From a virus, in IMG/VR virus record IMGVR_UViG_3300020182_000174, positions 1 to 25,150 of that record: a stretch of DNA of 25,150 nt; one strand, given 5' to 3'. Of this stretch, positions 8,030-14,721 are shown one piece after another. A program made the position numbers and the translations under genes. Position 1 is the stretch's first letter, and the number at the start of each line of letters is the position of its first letter. Below the pieces are notes generated by a model. It searched no databases. It was not told the origin of the DNA and saw nothing but the letters and a program-made list of their open reading frames with translations.

Positions 8030-10252
8030 TTAGATTGGTAATTGACCTTGCATCATAGCCATCATATCTTGTTCAGACATCTGGCCTTGTGGGGCTTGTT
8101 CCTGTGGCATAGGCTCTTCCATTGGTTGTTCAACCTTACCACCCATGACCTCAGAGACCATTGCTAGTATCTGATCATACGTTGGGTGCTCAGGGATAAC
8201 AGCACCTTCCTTCTGTGCTTTGATCGTTAGATCAGCCCACTCTTGGTAGTGCTTATCAATGGCTACTGCCATTTGCTTAGAATTGTCTTGTACAGTGTTA
8301 GCACTCTGTGCATCAGTGTAACGAACATTAGCTTCTGATAGATCAACATCAGCCGCAGCCTTTCTGTTCTGAAGCTCCTGTGTCTTCTGGGCATTCTCAG
8401 TTTGTGATTGGACTGCCTTAGCTGCATTCTCTTTAAACTCATCAGTAGTGTAGTCTTCTAGGAAGTCATCACTGGATAGTCCCATAGCTTCTAACAACTT
8501 AGTTGCAAGTATTGCAGGTGACTCTGGCTTAATGATACTGCCAGCTCCAGCTGAGTTCAAGCTAGGTAAGATCTGTTGACCTACTGTTGTTAGCTTATTG
8601 ATCAGGTTAGCATTGCTGTTCTCACCGATGTCCAAGATGACATCACATTCCATACGGTCTGGTAGGTTTCCACAATCCACAACCTCTGTAATGCCACCAA
8701 CACAGACATTCATCTGGTTGATCTGCTTACGGATAGTTGAGTATACACCCTCACATAGACGCTTGAGACCTGTCTCAGCGAACCTACGGGCAATGTGTTG
8801 GATGCGTTTCTGGGAAGCAGACTGCACAGCAGCCATCTTACCTTCACTGTTACCAGAGACATACAGTGTATCGTTAAGGCCTTGAGCAGCCTTAGACATA
8901 CCTGTCGCTTGTTCTTTAATAATCTGTAGGTGTTGCAGTAACGGCACAGTACCAGTCGAGATAGTCTCAGGAGGTAGGGCAGCAACAGCACCTTGTGGTG
9001 ATCCGTTAGTAGGGATGATCTGCTTAGGCTTCATGTTCTGCAATGCAGAGAAATCTACCACGTTTGGATCAGCTAACTTAGGACTGTAGTTAGTAAGGTA
9101 CGTGTTCTCCACGAAGCCCCTTAGGATAGCCGTAGCAGCCAAAGTAGACGAACGGGTAAGGTCAGCTATGGATAGACCATAGAACTCGTGAGGGATGTCT
9201 ATAGGGGACAATGCGGCCACCTGAATAAGATCACAGTCTTCTTCATGGAATACCTTGCCACCAATCATAATGAATCGCTTAAGCTCAGCAATACCATCAC
9301 CATCACGGTCAACATTCATCCAGCACTCTGTCACAGACAGCTCTCGATTGGCTTCTACAGGCATTGAGTCACTAGCACCCTGCCAGTAAGACATACCAAC
9401 TACTTCCTTACGTGCAGCAACGTCTTGGCTGTAACGGGTATTACCCGACCATGCCATACCACCTAGCTCATCCCACTCATCATCGTTGATGTTATCAGCA
9501 ATATCAGGCCAATACTTACGGATTTCACTACGTGTCATGTCTGTTTGGATACCAACAAAGTTAGCGTCTTCAATACAGGTAGCATCACGGGAAATACGGA
9601 AGTTCTCCGGGGGGATGTTCTCTAATCGTACCTTAGAACGGTCTATGGTGCGCTTAATGCGTACGTTTACGTAGACAAGTTCAGCATCACCTGTAGCATC
9701 TACCTCATTCTCAAACTCAAGATCACCTACGATCTCTACAGATTCATCAGACAGCAGCTCATCGAGCTTCGCCTGAGAGATCACTTCGTACTCTTCAAAG
9801 GTTGTGTAGTAATCCTCTACATAATCCCATCGAATGATACCATTCTTCCAAAGGAGGGAAGACTTTATCCATGTTTGGATTATCTCCCATCCATTATTCT
9901 GTTTAAACAAGCAGTAATTGGTTACCATAGAGGCATCGTGTGCTTGTTTGTGTGCACCGGGAGAGGCTGCATAGGGGGTGAATTTAGCCAGCTTACCATT
10001 GTTTAGGAACAGGTCACATAAGACAGCTGTGTACGCTTCAACTGTTTCAGTTGTAGACGTATCAACAATGGTGCTTACGCCTTGTGGCTTCAAGTGCCCT
10101 TGGGCTAGACCAGCATACTCATAGGTGCTCTTCTCACGCTCTCTTGAGAGGTCTGAGGAGTTCAACCAATCACCTACACTGTTAGCAATACCCTGTTCAA
10201 CTAGGTTAGCTAGCTGTTCATCCGTTACTTTCTCTTTATATCCGTGACTCAT
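8030..10252 (-). CDS. Portal protein
   Basis: The protein has 740 residues and would form the dodecameric DNA channel at one capsid vertex. MSHGYKEK is chosen as the start because TTGGAGGCACTA precedes it; a TTG four codons earlier overlaps that RBS. Portal signatures include an early segment on DNA-packaging competent virions (STYEYAGLAQGHLKPQG), a clear LENIPPENFRISRDA motif near residue 212, ECWMNVDRDGDGIAELKRF in the middle, and a long helical stem followed by a Gln/Met/Pro-rich C-terminus. Length is at the large end of the P22/SU10-like portals. It lies between terminase and scaffold genes, the usual order. Its ATG overlaps the stop of the upstream small gene (TAATG). Confidence 0.88.
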   Translation of the reverse strand: MSHGYKEKVTDEQLANLVEQGIANSVGDWLNSSDLSREREKSTYEYAGLAQGHLKPQGVSTIVDTSTTETVEAYTAVLCDLFLNNGKLAKFTPYAASPGAHKQAHDASMVTNYCLFKQNNGWEIIQTWIKSSLLWKNGIIRWDYVEDYYTTFEEYEVISQAKLDELLSDESVEIVGDLEFENEVDATGDAELVYVNVRIKRTIDRSKVRLENIPPENFRISRDATCIEDANFVGIQTDMTRSEIRKYWPDIADNINDDEWDELGGMAWSGNTRYSQDVAARKEVVGMSYWQGASDSMPVEANRELSVTECWMNVDRDGDGIAELKRFIMIGGKVFHEEDCDLIQVAALSPIDIPHEFYGLSIADLTRSSTLAATAILRGFVENTYLTNYSPKLADPNVVDFSALQNMKPKQIIPTNGSPQGAVAALPPETISTGTVPLLQHLQIIKEQATGMSKAAQGLNDTLYVSGNSEGKMAAVQSASQKRIQHIARRFAETGLKRLCEGVYSTIRKQINQMNVCVGGITEVVDCGNLPDRMECDVILDIGENSNANLINKLTTVGQQILPSLNSAGAGSIIKPESPAILATKLLEAMGLSSDDFLEDYTTDEFKENAAKAVQSQTENAQKTQELQNRKAAADVDLSEANVRYTDAQSANTVQDNSKQMAVAIDKHYQEWADLTIKAQKEGAVIPEHPTYDQILAMVSEVMGGKVEQPMEEPMPQEQAPQGQMSEQDMMAMMQGQLPI

Positions 10253-10389
10253 TAGTGCCTCCAAGGGGTTGATTTAGACTTCTCTAGTTCTTTACTAGAG
10301 TAACTACCAGCCTTAGGCAACTCTCTGGGTTTCTTACTAGCCTCTTTCTTAGCAGTCTTTTGCTTAGGTGCTTCTTCGTTAAATCGCAT
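10252..10389 (-). CDS. Small basic protein between terminase and portal
   Basis: This 45-residue ORF (MRFNEEAPKQKTAKKEA at the start, TPWRH at the end) is Lys/Ser/Pro-rich and probably disordered. TTGGAGGGAACT precedes the ATG, a strong RBS. Its TAA shares bases with the portal start (TAATG), so the two are translationally coupled. It is too small for a family call. It could be a small packaging or portal-associated factor, but only its position suggests this. Confidence 0.62.
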   Translation of the reverse strand: MRFNEEAPKQKTAKKEASKKPRELPKAGSYSSKELEKSKSTPWRH

Positions 10390-10412
10390 AGTTCCCTCCA
10401 AGGGTCAATCTA

Positions 10413-10592
10413 TCAATCGTTATAATGAAGACTATTGCTACATGTCCTGCCACTATACGTGTGGCCTTTGCAGGTACGGTCTTCGTTAATAAAAAGGTAT
10501 CGTTTTATTCCCCCAGCGATACCAGACTGGGTGAGGACTAATGGAATCCAGTTGGGGCTTTTAACCCCGTATTCATAACCATTGAGTTTCAT
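10413..10592 (-). CDS. Possible small ORF overlapping end of large terminase
   Basis: A 59-residue frame starts inside the last codons of the terminase gene (20-bp overlap) and ends shortly before the next RBS. It reads MKLNGYEYGVKSPNWIPLVL and ends with a Cys/Ser/Thr/His-rich segment (RTCKGHTYSGRTC). The two cysteines of TCKGH and RTCSN could bind metal. The RBS is poor (GAGG directly touching the ATG). It fills a gap that would otherwise be empty in a compact operon, which favours it, but it may be non-coding. Confidence 0.4.
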   Translation of the reverse strand: MKLNGYEYGVKSPNWIPLVLTQSGIAGGIKRYLFINEDRTCKGHTYSGRTCSNSLHYND

Positions 10593-12225
10593 CCTCGATC
10601 TGCATAGAAACTCTGGTTGACCAAGGGACATTGTTACTCTGAAGCTTATCCCAGTGGGTACGTAAGACTTCACAGGCTATGGCCAATGCCATTACCGTGT
10701 CATCATTACAGCCAGCTGCTGCTTCAGTCTTCCCTGTGTCCGTTGATACATAGTCTTTTAGTTCTTGAATCATAATGTTAGAAGGGATGTTAACCTCTTC
10801 GTTCTCTATGAGAGACTTCAAGTTACCTATGATAGCTGGCTTAGAAGCTGAGGTAGTCCTGAAGCCTACACGAGCAGCAGACTCATGGTTGACATTAGCC
10901 TTCTTAGCCTGTTTATAGAGGTTGACATAGTTCATTGATTCAAGCTTTTGTATTGTTGCAATACCCATCGAGTTAGACTCTGGGCATAGGAGTGAGTTGT
11001 TGTAATAGCGACCTAGGTAGAACAGTAGTTCCCCGAAGAGACTAGGGTCTATCCTATTGTCCCTATACAATGCCATCACTCTATAATCTTTGTTTAAGAC
11101 AACAGCAGTGGAGTAATCCTGACCAACACCTAGTGCCACATCAGCAGCAATAACATAGTTGTCTTCCCACTTAGGGTAGCTAAAGATCTGTAGCTTACCC
11201 TCCCGGTTATCCTCAAACTGCTTACTGTTAGCATCCCACGACCTGTGGCTCTCTGGAGTCTCTGGTACCAGCTGTTCCAGCTTCTCTATGTCAAAGACAT
11301 TAGATCCTGAGACTAGAAATGCTTCCTCAGCTGTAGTGGGGTATTCCTGTCGGAACTTATGTTCACCCCCTTCAGCTATCTTCAGCCTTCTCCAGTAGAG
11401 CTGGTCATTGTCTAGGTCAAACCTTTCAACAAGCTTCTCTTCCTCTACTGATAATTCCATACCTTCCGGGTGTGGTCTACGGTATTCATCCGTAAGGAAC
11501 CATGGGAGGAAGATAGGCAGGTATTCATTCTCCCCAGCAACAGCTCCCTTCCACAATCTATAGAACTCTCCTTGAGCACCATTAGCGGTGGACTCTAGGA
11601 TTACCTCGGTACCATCGGTCTGTGGGATACCTTGGAACAAACCTGCAAGTATCTTCTCATCGTGGTTCCAGAAGGCAACCTCGGATAGGTGTGCGATTGT
11701 TGGAGTAGTACCTCGGCCAGCTTCAGGTGCCCCAGCAGTATAAAGACGGTAACTAGCCTTAGCAGACTTGTCTTTGAAGTACGGTGAGGTAATGATGACT
11801 TCCTTGGCATTACTACGTTCCTCCTTAGGGGACAGTGCTTCAGGCATATTCCTGATTAAGTTCTTAGACATACTGAACAGAGCATCTGAAGTAGCACTAT
11901 CATGTGCCATTACAACTGACCTCGAATGAGGAGAGAAGTATGACTTCCAATACACCCTACCTACACAGTACGTAGAGATACCCTGCTGTCTTGCCTTAAG
12001 GATGATGGCCCTAACACGACCAGTCTCTTCCAACTGCTTTGTTAATTGTTCTGTTATAAGGATCTGTGCTTGGTTTAACTTGAAGGGTACAAAGCCCTTA
12101 CTAGAGTCCTTAGTCACAATCCGTATCTGCTCCTGTGCGAAGCGTGTGAAGTCTTGTGAGTACTCTTCGAGAAGATTACGCTTCTCTTTCTCCTTCACAA
12201 GCTTAAGTAATTCTGTCTTATCCAT
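10573..12225 (-). CDS. terL: Terminase large subunit (packaging ATPase and nuclease)
   Basis: The protein has 550 residues and drives DNA into the procapsid at the portal, then cuts it. The ATPase domain shows a Walker A variant KARQQGIST (77-85), Walker B with catalytic Glu in AHLSEVAFW (E182 at 178-186), and the coupling motif STANG (212-216). The RNase H-like nuclease domain starts at AADVALGVGQDYS with D362, and the last acidic residue is within NDDTVMALAIACE. Length is normal for TerL. GAGGACTAACGCA precedes the ATG. It is the first gene of the leftward (late, structural) operon, beside the divergent control region. The presumed small subunit is far away on the other strand. Confidence 0.93.
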   Translation of the reverse strand: MDKTELLKLVKEKEKRNLLEEYSQDFTRFAQEQIRIVTKDSSKGFVPFKLNQAQILITEQLTKQLEETGRVRAIILKARQQGISTYCVGRVYWKSYFSPHSRSVVMAHDSATSDALFSMSKNLIRNMPEALSPKEERSNAKEVIITSPYFKDKSAKASYRLYTAGAPEAGRGTTPTIAHLSEVAFWNHDEKILAGLFQGIPQTDGTEVILESTANGAQGEFYRLWKGAVAGENEYLPIFLPWFLTDEYRRPHPEGMELSVEEEKLVERFDLDNDQLYWRRLKIAEGGEHKFRQEYPTTAEEAFLVSGSNVFDIEKLEQLVPETPESHRSWDANSKQFEDNREGKLQIFSYPKWEDNYVIAADVALGVGQDYSTAVVLNKDYRVMALYRDNRIDPSLFGELLFYLGRYYNNSLLCPESNSMGIATIQKLESMNYVNLYKQAKKANVNHESAARVGFRTTSASKPAIIGNLKSLIENEEVNIPSNIMIQELKDYVSTDTGKTEAAAGCNDDTVMALAIACEVLRTHWDKLQSNNVPWSTRVSMQIEDETQWL

Positions 12226-12290
12226 TGCGTTAGTCCTCGGTGACTGGGCAGTATAAGGTCTCTCATAAACATATTTGTGGTATTCTGGGA

Positions 12291-12311
12291 GATCTGTGGG
12301 GATCTGTGGGA
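12291..12311 (+). repeat. G-rich repeat, copies 1-2 (tandem GATCTGTGGG)
   Basis: GATCTGTGGG occurs twice head to tail at 12291-12310. The 17-mer TGTGGGGATCTGTGGGA at 12295-12311 has a 16/17 match at 12578-12594. Clustered G3-G4 runs on one strand are sometimes seen at phage origins or regulator sites; no role is shown here. Confidence 0.75.
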
Positions 12312-12481
12312 GGTTTGGGTACCCCCCTACTTATGAGTGCAACCAATTGTGAGACTTAGCTTCAGAGCGTGTGTCTATAAGTCAGGGGTATTGAGGTACC
12401 CTTAATACTTTCGGTACCCCCCTTGTTTCCCCATAGTGATTCCTGCCACTGTAGTGCTCTGTAAGAGCTTCTAGGGGGTGT

Positions 12482-12508
12482 ACTATAGTAATCCCCTAGG
12501 TATTCCCT
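12482..12508 (+). repeat. 27-bp intergenic repeat, copy 1
   Basis: ACTATAGTAATCCCCTAGG followed by TATTCCCT matches 24533-24559 at 24 of 27 bases. It starts with the palindrome ACTATAGT and includes a TAGT-CCC-TAGG core. Its CCCCTAG half pairs with CTAGGGG at 12471-12477. Candidate regulator or polymerase recognition site. Confidence 0.7.
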
Positions 12509-12516
12509 TATATCCT

Positions 12517-12534
12517 CCTATAGGGACTAACGAG
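12517..12534 (-). promoter_or_regulatory. Inverted CTCGNTAGTCCCTATAGG element
   Basis: On the minus strand this reads CTCGTTAGTCCCTATAGG, matching plus-strand copies at 13640-13657 and 17305-17322 in all but one or two positions. Read on the plus strand it is CCTATAGGGACTAACGAG, with a T7-promoter-like CTATAGGGA core. The direction of function is undecided. Confidence 0.55.
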
Positions 12535-12577
12535 AGCCCTGTTAGCAGTGGAGTTTACGGGAGTTACAGTGGGGTAT

Positions 12578-12594
12578 TGTGGGGATCTATGGGA
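12578..12594 (+). repeat. G-rich repeat, copy 3
   Basis: TGTGGGGATCTATGGGA differs by one base from 12295-12311. Both lie in the divergent control region, about 283 bp apart. Confidence 0.7.
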
Positions 12595-12634
12595 ACCTGA
12601 GGGTGAAGACATGGTACTCTGTAGTAGACATCGT

Positions 12635-12658
12635 GAGCCACACTTTGTGTGTCTCTTT
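12635..12658 (+). repeat. GAGCCACAC hairpin element, copy 1
   Basis: GAGCCACAC-TTT-GTGTGTCTC-TTT: a 3-bp plus 5-bp stem with one C/T mismatch and a 3-nt loop. Four copies in the window have identical arms. This copy precedes the UUCG terminator and the first rightward gene. Confidence 0.75.
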
Positions 12659-12729
12659 GGTAGACTAATGGCAATGGAGCCACGTAACATGATCACTGAG
12701 CCTAGCTCAAGCAGTACCGTTCCCCCTTT

Positions 12730-12757
12730 GGTGGTGCCTTCGGGCATCATCCTTTTT
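12730..12757 (+). terminator. UUCG-loop rho-independent terminator
   Basis: GGTGGTGCC pairs with GGCATCATC (nine pairs, two G-U) around a TTCG tetraloop at 12739-12742, followed one base later by five T residues (12753-12757). It lies upstream of the first rightward gene (start 12778), so it would end a short non-coding leader transcript or act as an attenuator for the early arm. Confidence 0.85.
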
Positions 12758-12777
12758 AATTCAATAGGAGTATCCTC

Positions 12778-12939
12778 ATGGATTCTATTACTTTATTAGC
12801 ACTATCGTTCACCACTGTTGCCATCCTAGTAACCTTAGGGTTCACTGCATCTCTAGTAGCAGATGGCTTGCACAACTGGCACAAAGAACGACAGTACCGT
12901 AACCGTCCTCGTGGTGCCACACGTAGGACATTCAAGTAA
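12778..12939 (+). CDS. Small single-pass membrane protein
   Basis: This 53-residue ORF starts at MDSITLLALS with AGGAG seven bases upstream. Residues about 4-28 are a continuous hydrophobic helix (LLALSFTTVAILVTLGFTA), followed by a charged, Arg-rich tail (KERQYRNRPRGATRRTFK). This predicts an inner-membrane peptide with its basic tail in the cytoplasm. It is the first gene rightward of the control region and lies just after a terminator, so expression probably needs read-through or an internal promoter. Roles in lysis, superinfection exclusion or host takeover are possible but not shown. Confidence 0.75.
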   Translation: MDSITLLALSFTTVAILVTLGFTASLVADGLHNWHKERQYRNRPRGATRRTFK

Positions 12940-12947
12940 CACCTTGG

Positions 12948-12971
12948 GAGCCACACTGCGTGTGTCTCTTT
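12948..12971 (+). repeat. GAGCCACAC hairpin element, copy 2
   Basis: GAGCCACAC-TGC-GTGTGTCTC-TTT, with a fourth T at 12972. It lies 9 bp after the membrane-protein stop and 60 bp before the SSB start. Only the loop differs from the other copies. Confidence 0.75.
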
Positions 12972-13030
12972 TGTAGATAGGTACAATCCTGTATCATCTA
13001 ATCTCTTAATTTAACATAAGGTTAAACATT

Positions 13031-13540
13031 ATGACTGCTATCATTGAAGCTCCACGTAACTACATCATCCGTAACGCTCAGCTTAACTGGGCACGTTTGG
13101 ATAAGCCAGTGTCTCCCTTCGGCACTGAGCAGTACGAGTTACAGATTGCCACGGACAGCAAGGATGTAGCTAAAGAATGGACTGCTAACTTCCTCAATGT
13201 CAAAGAGAAGGATGGCATGTTCTCAGTAGGTCTCAAGCGTAAAGCCCGTAAGGCTAACGGTGAGGACAACGGTAAGCCTAAGGTTGTTACAGCTGATCTC
13301 CAGCCTCTTCCAGAGGGCATCATGATCGGTAACGGCTCCGTAGGTAACGTGAAGGTCTATCAGTATCCGTACGATGTAGCTGGTCGCAAGGGCACTGGAT
13401 GCTCACTCACAGCTGTACAGATCACTAACCTGATCGAATACGCAGGTGGTTCATCTGATGACTTCGTAGCTATCGAGTCAGAAACACCAGCAGCTTCACC
13501 AGTGGCATCGGACTCTGTAACATCCGGTGACCTCTTCTAA
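13031..13540 (+). CDS. Single-stranded DNA-binding protein (gp2.5-like)
   Basis: The protein has 169 residues. A beta-rich core includes YELQIATDSKDVAKEW, FSVGLKRKARK, and an IGNGSVGNVKVYQYPYDVAGRKG segment. This pattern resembles T7-like and marine podovirus SSBs, in which a LQ/NVxVYxYxYDxAGRKG strand is common. The C-terminus is Ser/Asp-rich and ends in SGDLF: an acidic tail with a terminal Phe, as in gp2.5, which docks with DNA polymerase and primase-helicase. An AAGG ten bases upstream is a modest RBS. It is encoded ahead of the replication genes. Its assignment rests on the fold pattern and tail; no direct DNA-binding residues can be named. Confidence 0.75.
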   Translation: MTAIIEAPRNYIIRNAQLNWARLDKPVSPFGTEQYELQIATDSKDVAKEWTANFLNVKEKDGMFSVGLKRKARKANGEDNGKPKVVTADLQPLPEGIMIGNGSVGNVKVYQYPYDVAGRKGTGCSLTAVQITNLIEYAGGSSDDFVAIESETPAASPVASDSVTSGDLF

Positions 13541-13556
13541 GTACTAAAGAAACACT

Positions 13557-13589
13557 CGGGGCACTCAGGCATCACGCTTGGGTGCTCCG
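13557..13589 (+). promoter_or_regulatory. 14-bp hairpin after SSB gene, family with 17183
   Basis: C13557-C13570 pairs with G13576-G13589 (fourteen pairs including three G-U) around an ATCAC loop. There is no T-run behind it. The hairpin at 17183-17210 shares the CACTCAG arm, GGGTG arm and TCAC loop, and two outer pairs differ by compensatory change. This supports a conserved RNA structure. Confidence 0.7.
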
Positions 13590-13639
13590 TAGCTTCTTGG
13601 TCAACCGACAAGGCTCATCCTGCATTCCTAGCGAGAGAT

Positions 13640-13657
13640 CTCGGTAGTCCCTTTAGG
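13640..13657 (+). promoter_or_regulatory. CTCGNTAGTCCCTNTAGG element
   Basis: CTCGGTAGTCCCTTTAGG matches 17305-17322 at 16/18 and, inverted, 12517-12534 at 16/18. It lies 41 bp before the next start codon, in the same order after a CACTCAG hairpin and an AACCGACA motif (13603-13610) as in the 17151-17385 intergenic region. Confidence 0.6.
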
Positions 13658-13698
13658 GGGAACCCCGGTACTCCCTATCTATTAAGAGAGGTAGTTGT

Positions 13699-14010
13699 AT
13701 GTATGTATATTATAGAGCTATGGCTCTTAAAGAGTTCCAAAGTGTCTTCATAAGAGAAGAGGACTACACTGGTTCTCAAGGTAGTACCTACTGGGCTGAT
13801 AGTGCATCAGTAGCTAGTCGCTATATGAGTCCTAACAGAGTACTTGTAGAACTAACACTAGACAGACCTATCAACCCTGACTATAAGGGAGTAGCTGTTG
13901 GTGTTGATCTCCAAGGGTACTCTAACAATCATATAGAGTACTGTATGCCTAAGGTGTACTTCCAATCCAATGTTCTTCCTAACCTATTAGAGGTCACTTA
14001 CTATGCCTAA
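13699..14010 (+). CDS. Unknown protein with ADP-ribosyltransferase-like pattern
   Basis: The protein has 103 residues, with GAGAGG seven bases before the ATG. It begins MYVYYRAMALKEFQ, then has TYWADSASVASRYM (about 31-44), a VLVELTLD strand, and near the end HIEYCMPKVYF. An Arg in the first strand, a Ser/Thr-Tyr-Trp segment before a helix with an A-x2-Y, and a late Glu followed by a -Pro- strand are the order seen in R-S-E class ADP-ribosyltransferase folds (phage and toxin proteins). The similarity is from motif order only and is weak. No other family was recognised. It could also be a purely structural unknown. Confidence 0.7.
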   Translation: MYVYYRAMALKEFQSVFIREEDYTGSQGSTYWADSASVASRYMSPNRVLVELTLDRPINPDYKGVAVGVDLQGYSNNHIEYCMPKVYFQSNVLPNLLEVTYYA

Positions 14011-14347
14011 GCCATTACAGGTAGCAACAACCATCCAGTCACAGATAGAGTCTGGTAGAGACAGTAAGGGTACGTCCGGTAGACACATGATGATGTGTTG
14101 GGCCTATGAGTCTCCATCAGTCGTAGAGGCTTACAACGACTACTGGGGTGGTCTACAGTTCCATGTCTCTGGTTTCAAACACAAGGGTACAGTAAGGGTC
14201 ATGCTACATTACAATGACACATACACTGTATCCTTCTTAGATAAGCAAGGTAATGAAGTACACTCCGTAGACTACATCCACTTCCCTGAGTTAGCTGAGA
14301 CTATAGATAGCTTCGTAGAGACTGGAGAGGTACTAGAAGATGCCTAA
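14003..14347 (+). CDS. Hypothetical protein
   Basis: The product has 114 residues; GAGGT lies eight bases before the ATG, which overlaps the end of the upstream gene by 8 bp. The first 35 residues are polar (TIQSQIESGRDSKGTSGR). A beta-rich region follows with HMMMCWAYESP, QFHVSGFKHKGTVRVMLHYNDTYTV (about 52-76) and SVDYIHFPELAETIDSFVE, a helix at the C-terminus. The alternating strands and final helix suggest a small compact domain. No family is recognised. It is part of a chain of overlapping early genes. Confidence 0.68.
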   Translation: MPKPLQVATTIQSQIESGRDSKGTSGRHMMMCWAYESPSVVEAYNDYWGGLQFHVSGFKHKGTVRVMLHYNDTYTVSFLDKQGNEVHSVDYIHFPELAETIDSFVETGEVLEDA

Positions 14348-14495
14348 TGATGATTACTTCACGTTATTAGCTATGGAACAATTGCAACAGGACATTGATG
14401 ATGGTGATTGGTCTGCTATCTATGAGCTACTACAACAGCTTCCAGACAACACCCTGATGCAGTACGTAACCTTCGAGGAGCCTTCTTATGATTGA
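14340..14495 (+). CDS. Small acidic protein
   Basis: This 51-residue ORF (MPNDDYFTLLAMEQLQQDID at the start, TFEEPSYD at the end) overlaps its neighbours by 8 bp on each side. GAGAGG precedes the ATG. It is acidic and helical, with an LQQDIDDGDWSAIYELLQQLP core like small phage proteins containing a GD-[WL]-x-A-[IL]-x-ELL repeat-like helix pair. Function is unknown. The tight coupling and good RBS support translation. Confidence 0.68.
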   Translation: MPNDDYFTLLAMEQLQQDIDDGDWSAIYELLQQLPDNTLMQYVTFEEPSYD

Positions 14496-14655
14496 GTCAG
14501 ACTACACCTGTTATAAGTGTGGCCCTGTACATGGGGATGATGTCAACTCATTAGAGGTTGTTGATCATGTCCCTTATGGGGATCAGTCAGTCCCTATGTA
14601 CACCTATGAATACAGTTGCAACTACTGTAATAGTGAGGTGGAGTACGATGGGTGA
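14488..14655 (+). CDS. Small zinc-ribbon protein
   Basis: This 55-residue ORF has two Cys pairs, CYKC (C8, C11) and CNYC (C44, C47), spaced 32 residues apart, the arrangement of a zinc ribbon. GAGGAG precedes the ATG by seven bases. It overlaps the genes on both sides by 8 bp. The region between the pairs is acidic and contains His26 (DHVPYGD). Small zinc ribbons in phages can bind nucleic acid or host RNA polymerase; the role here is not known. Confidence 0.68.
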   Translation: MIESDYTCYKCGPVHGDDVNSLEVVDHVPYGDQSVPMYTYEYSCNYCNSEVEYDG

Positions 14656-14719
14656 CATGACTATCCTCTTAATATCATCCATAGCAATCTGTCTGTATAT
14701 TAGCCTAACTAAGGATTAA
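14648..14719 (+). CDS. Membrane microprotein (23 residues)
   Basis: MGDMTILLISSIAICLYISL plus TKD is almost entirely one hydrophobic helix. It overlaps the zinc-ribbon gene by 8 bp, has GGAG four bases upstream of the ATG, and its stop sits 2 bp before the next start. Operon position and RBS argue for translation, but length makes this uncertain. Confidence 0.5.
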   Translation: MGDMTILLISSIAICLYISLTKD

Positions 14720-14721
14720 CC

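Larger units (their letters stand above)
12226..12777. other. Divergent gene-free control region
   Basis: This 552-bp stretch separates the leftward structural genes from the rightward early/replication genes. I see no convincing gene in either direction. It holds: two tandem GATCTGTGGG units at 12291-12310 and a related G-rich copy near 12578; GGTACC-rich segments at 12319-12327 and 12393-12416; a 7-bp CTAGGGG/CCCCTAG stem (12471-12477 with 12493-12499) whose loop contains the palindrome TACTATAGTA; two TAGT-CCC-TAGG core elements in opposite orientations; a GAGCCACAC hairpin; and a terminator before the first rightward gene. Promoters for both arms and possibly the replication origin are expected here; no clear sigma-70 box could be assigned by eye. 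Confidence 0.7.

Noticed and set aside
12508-12750. Leftward 80-residue open frame in the divergent region
   Set aside because: It starts inside the terminator hairpin, has no RBS, and covers palindromic non-coding elements.
12548-12799. Rightward 83-residue open frame in the divergent region
   Set aside because: It runs through the GAGCCACAC hairpin and the UUCG terminator and overlaps the start of the membrane-protein gene in another frame; no RBS seen.
12226-13030. Sigma-70 promoters such as TTATACT near 12250 or TACAAT near 12982
   Set aside because: Suitable -35 boxes at proper spacing could not be found by eye, so no promoter is claimed.
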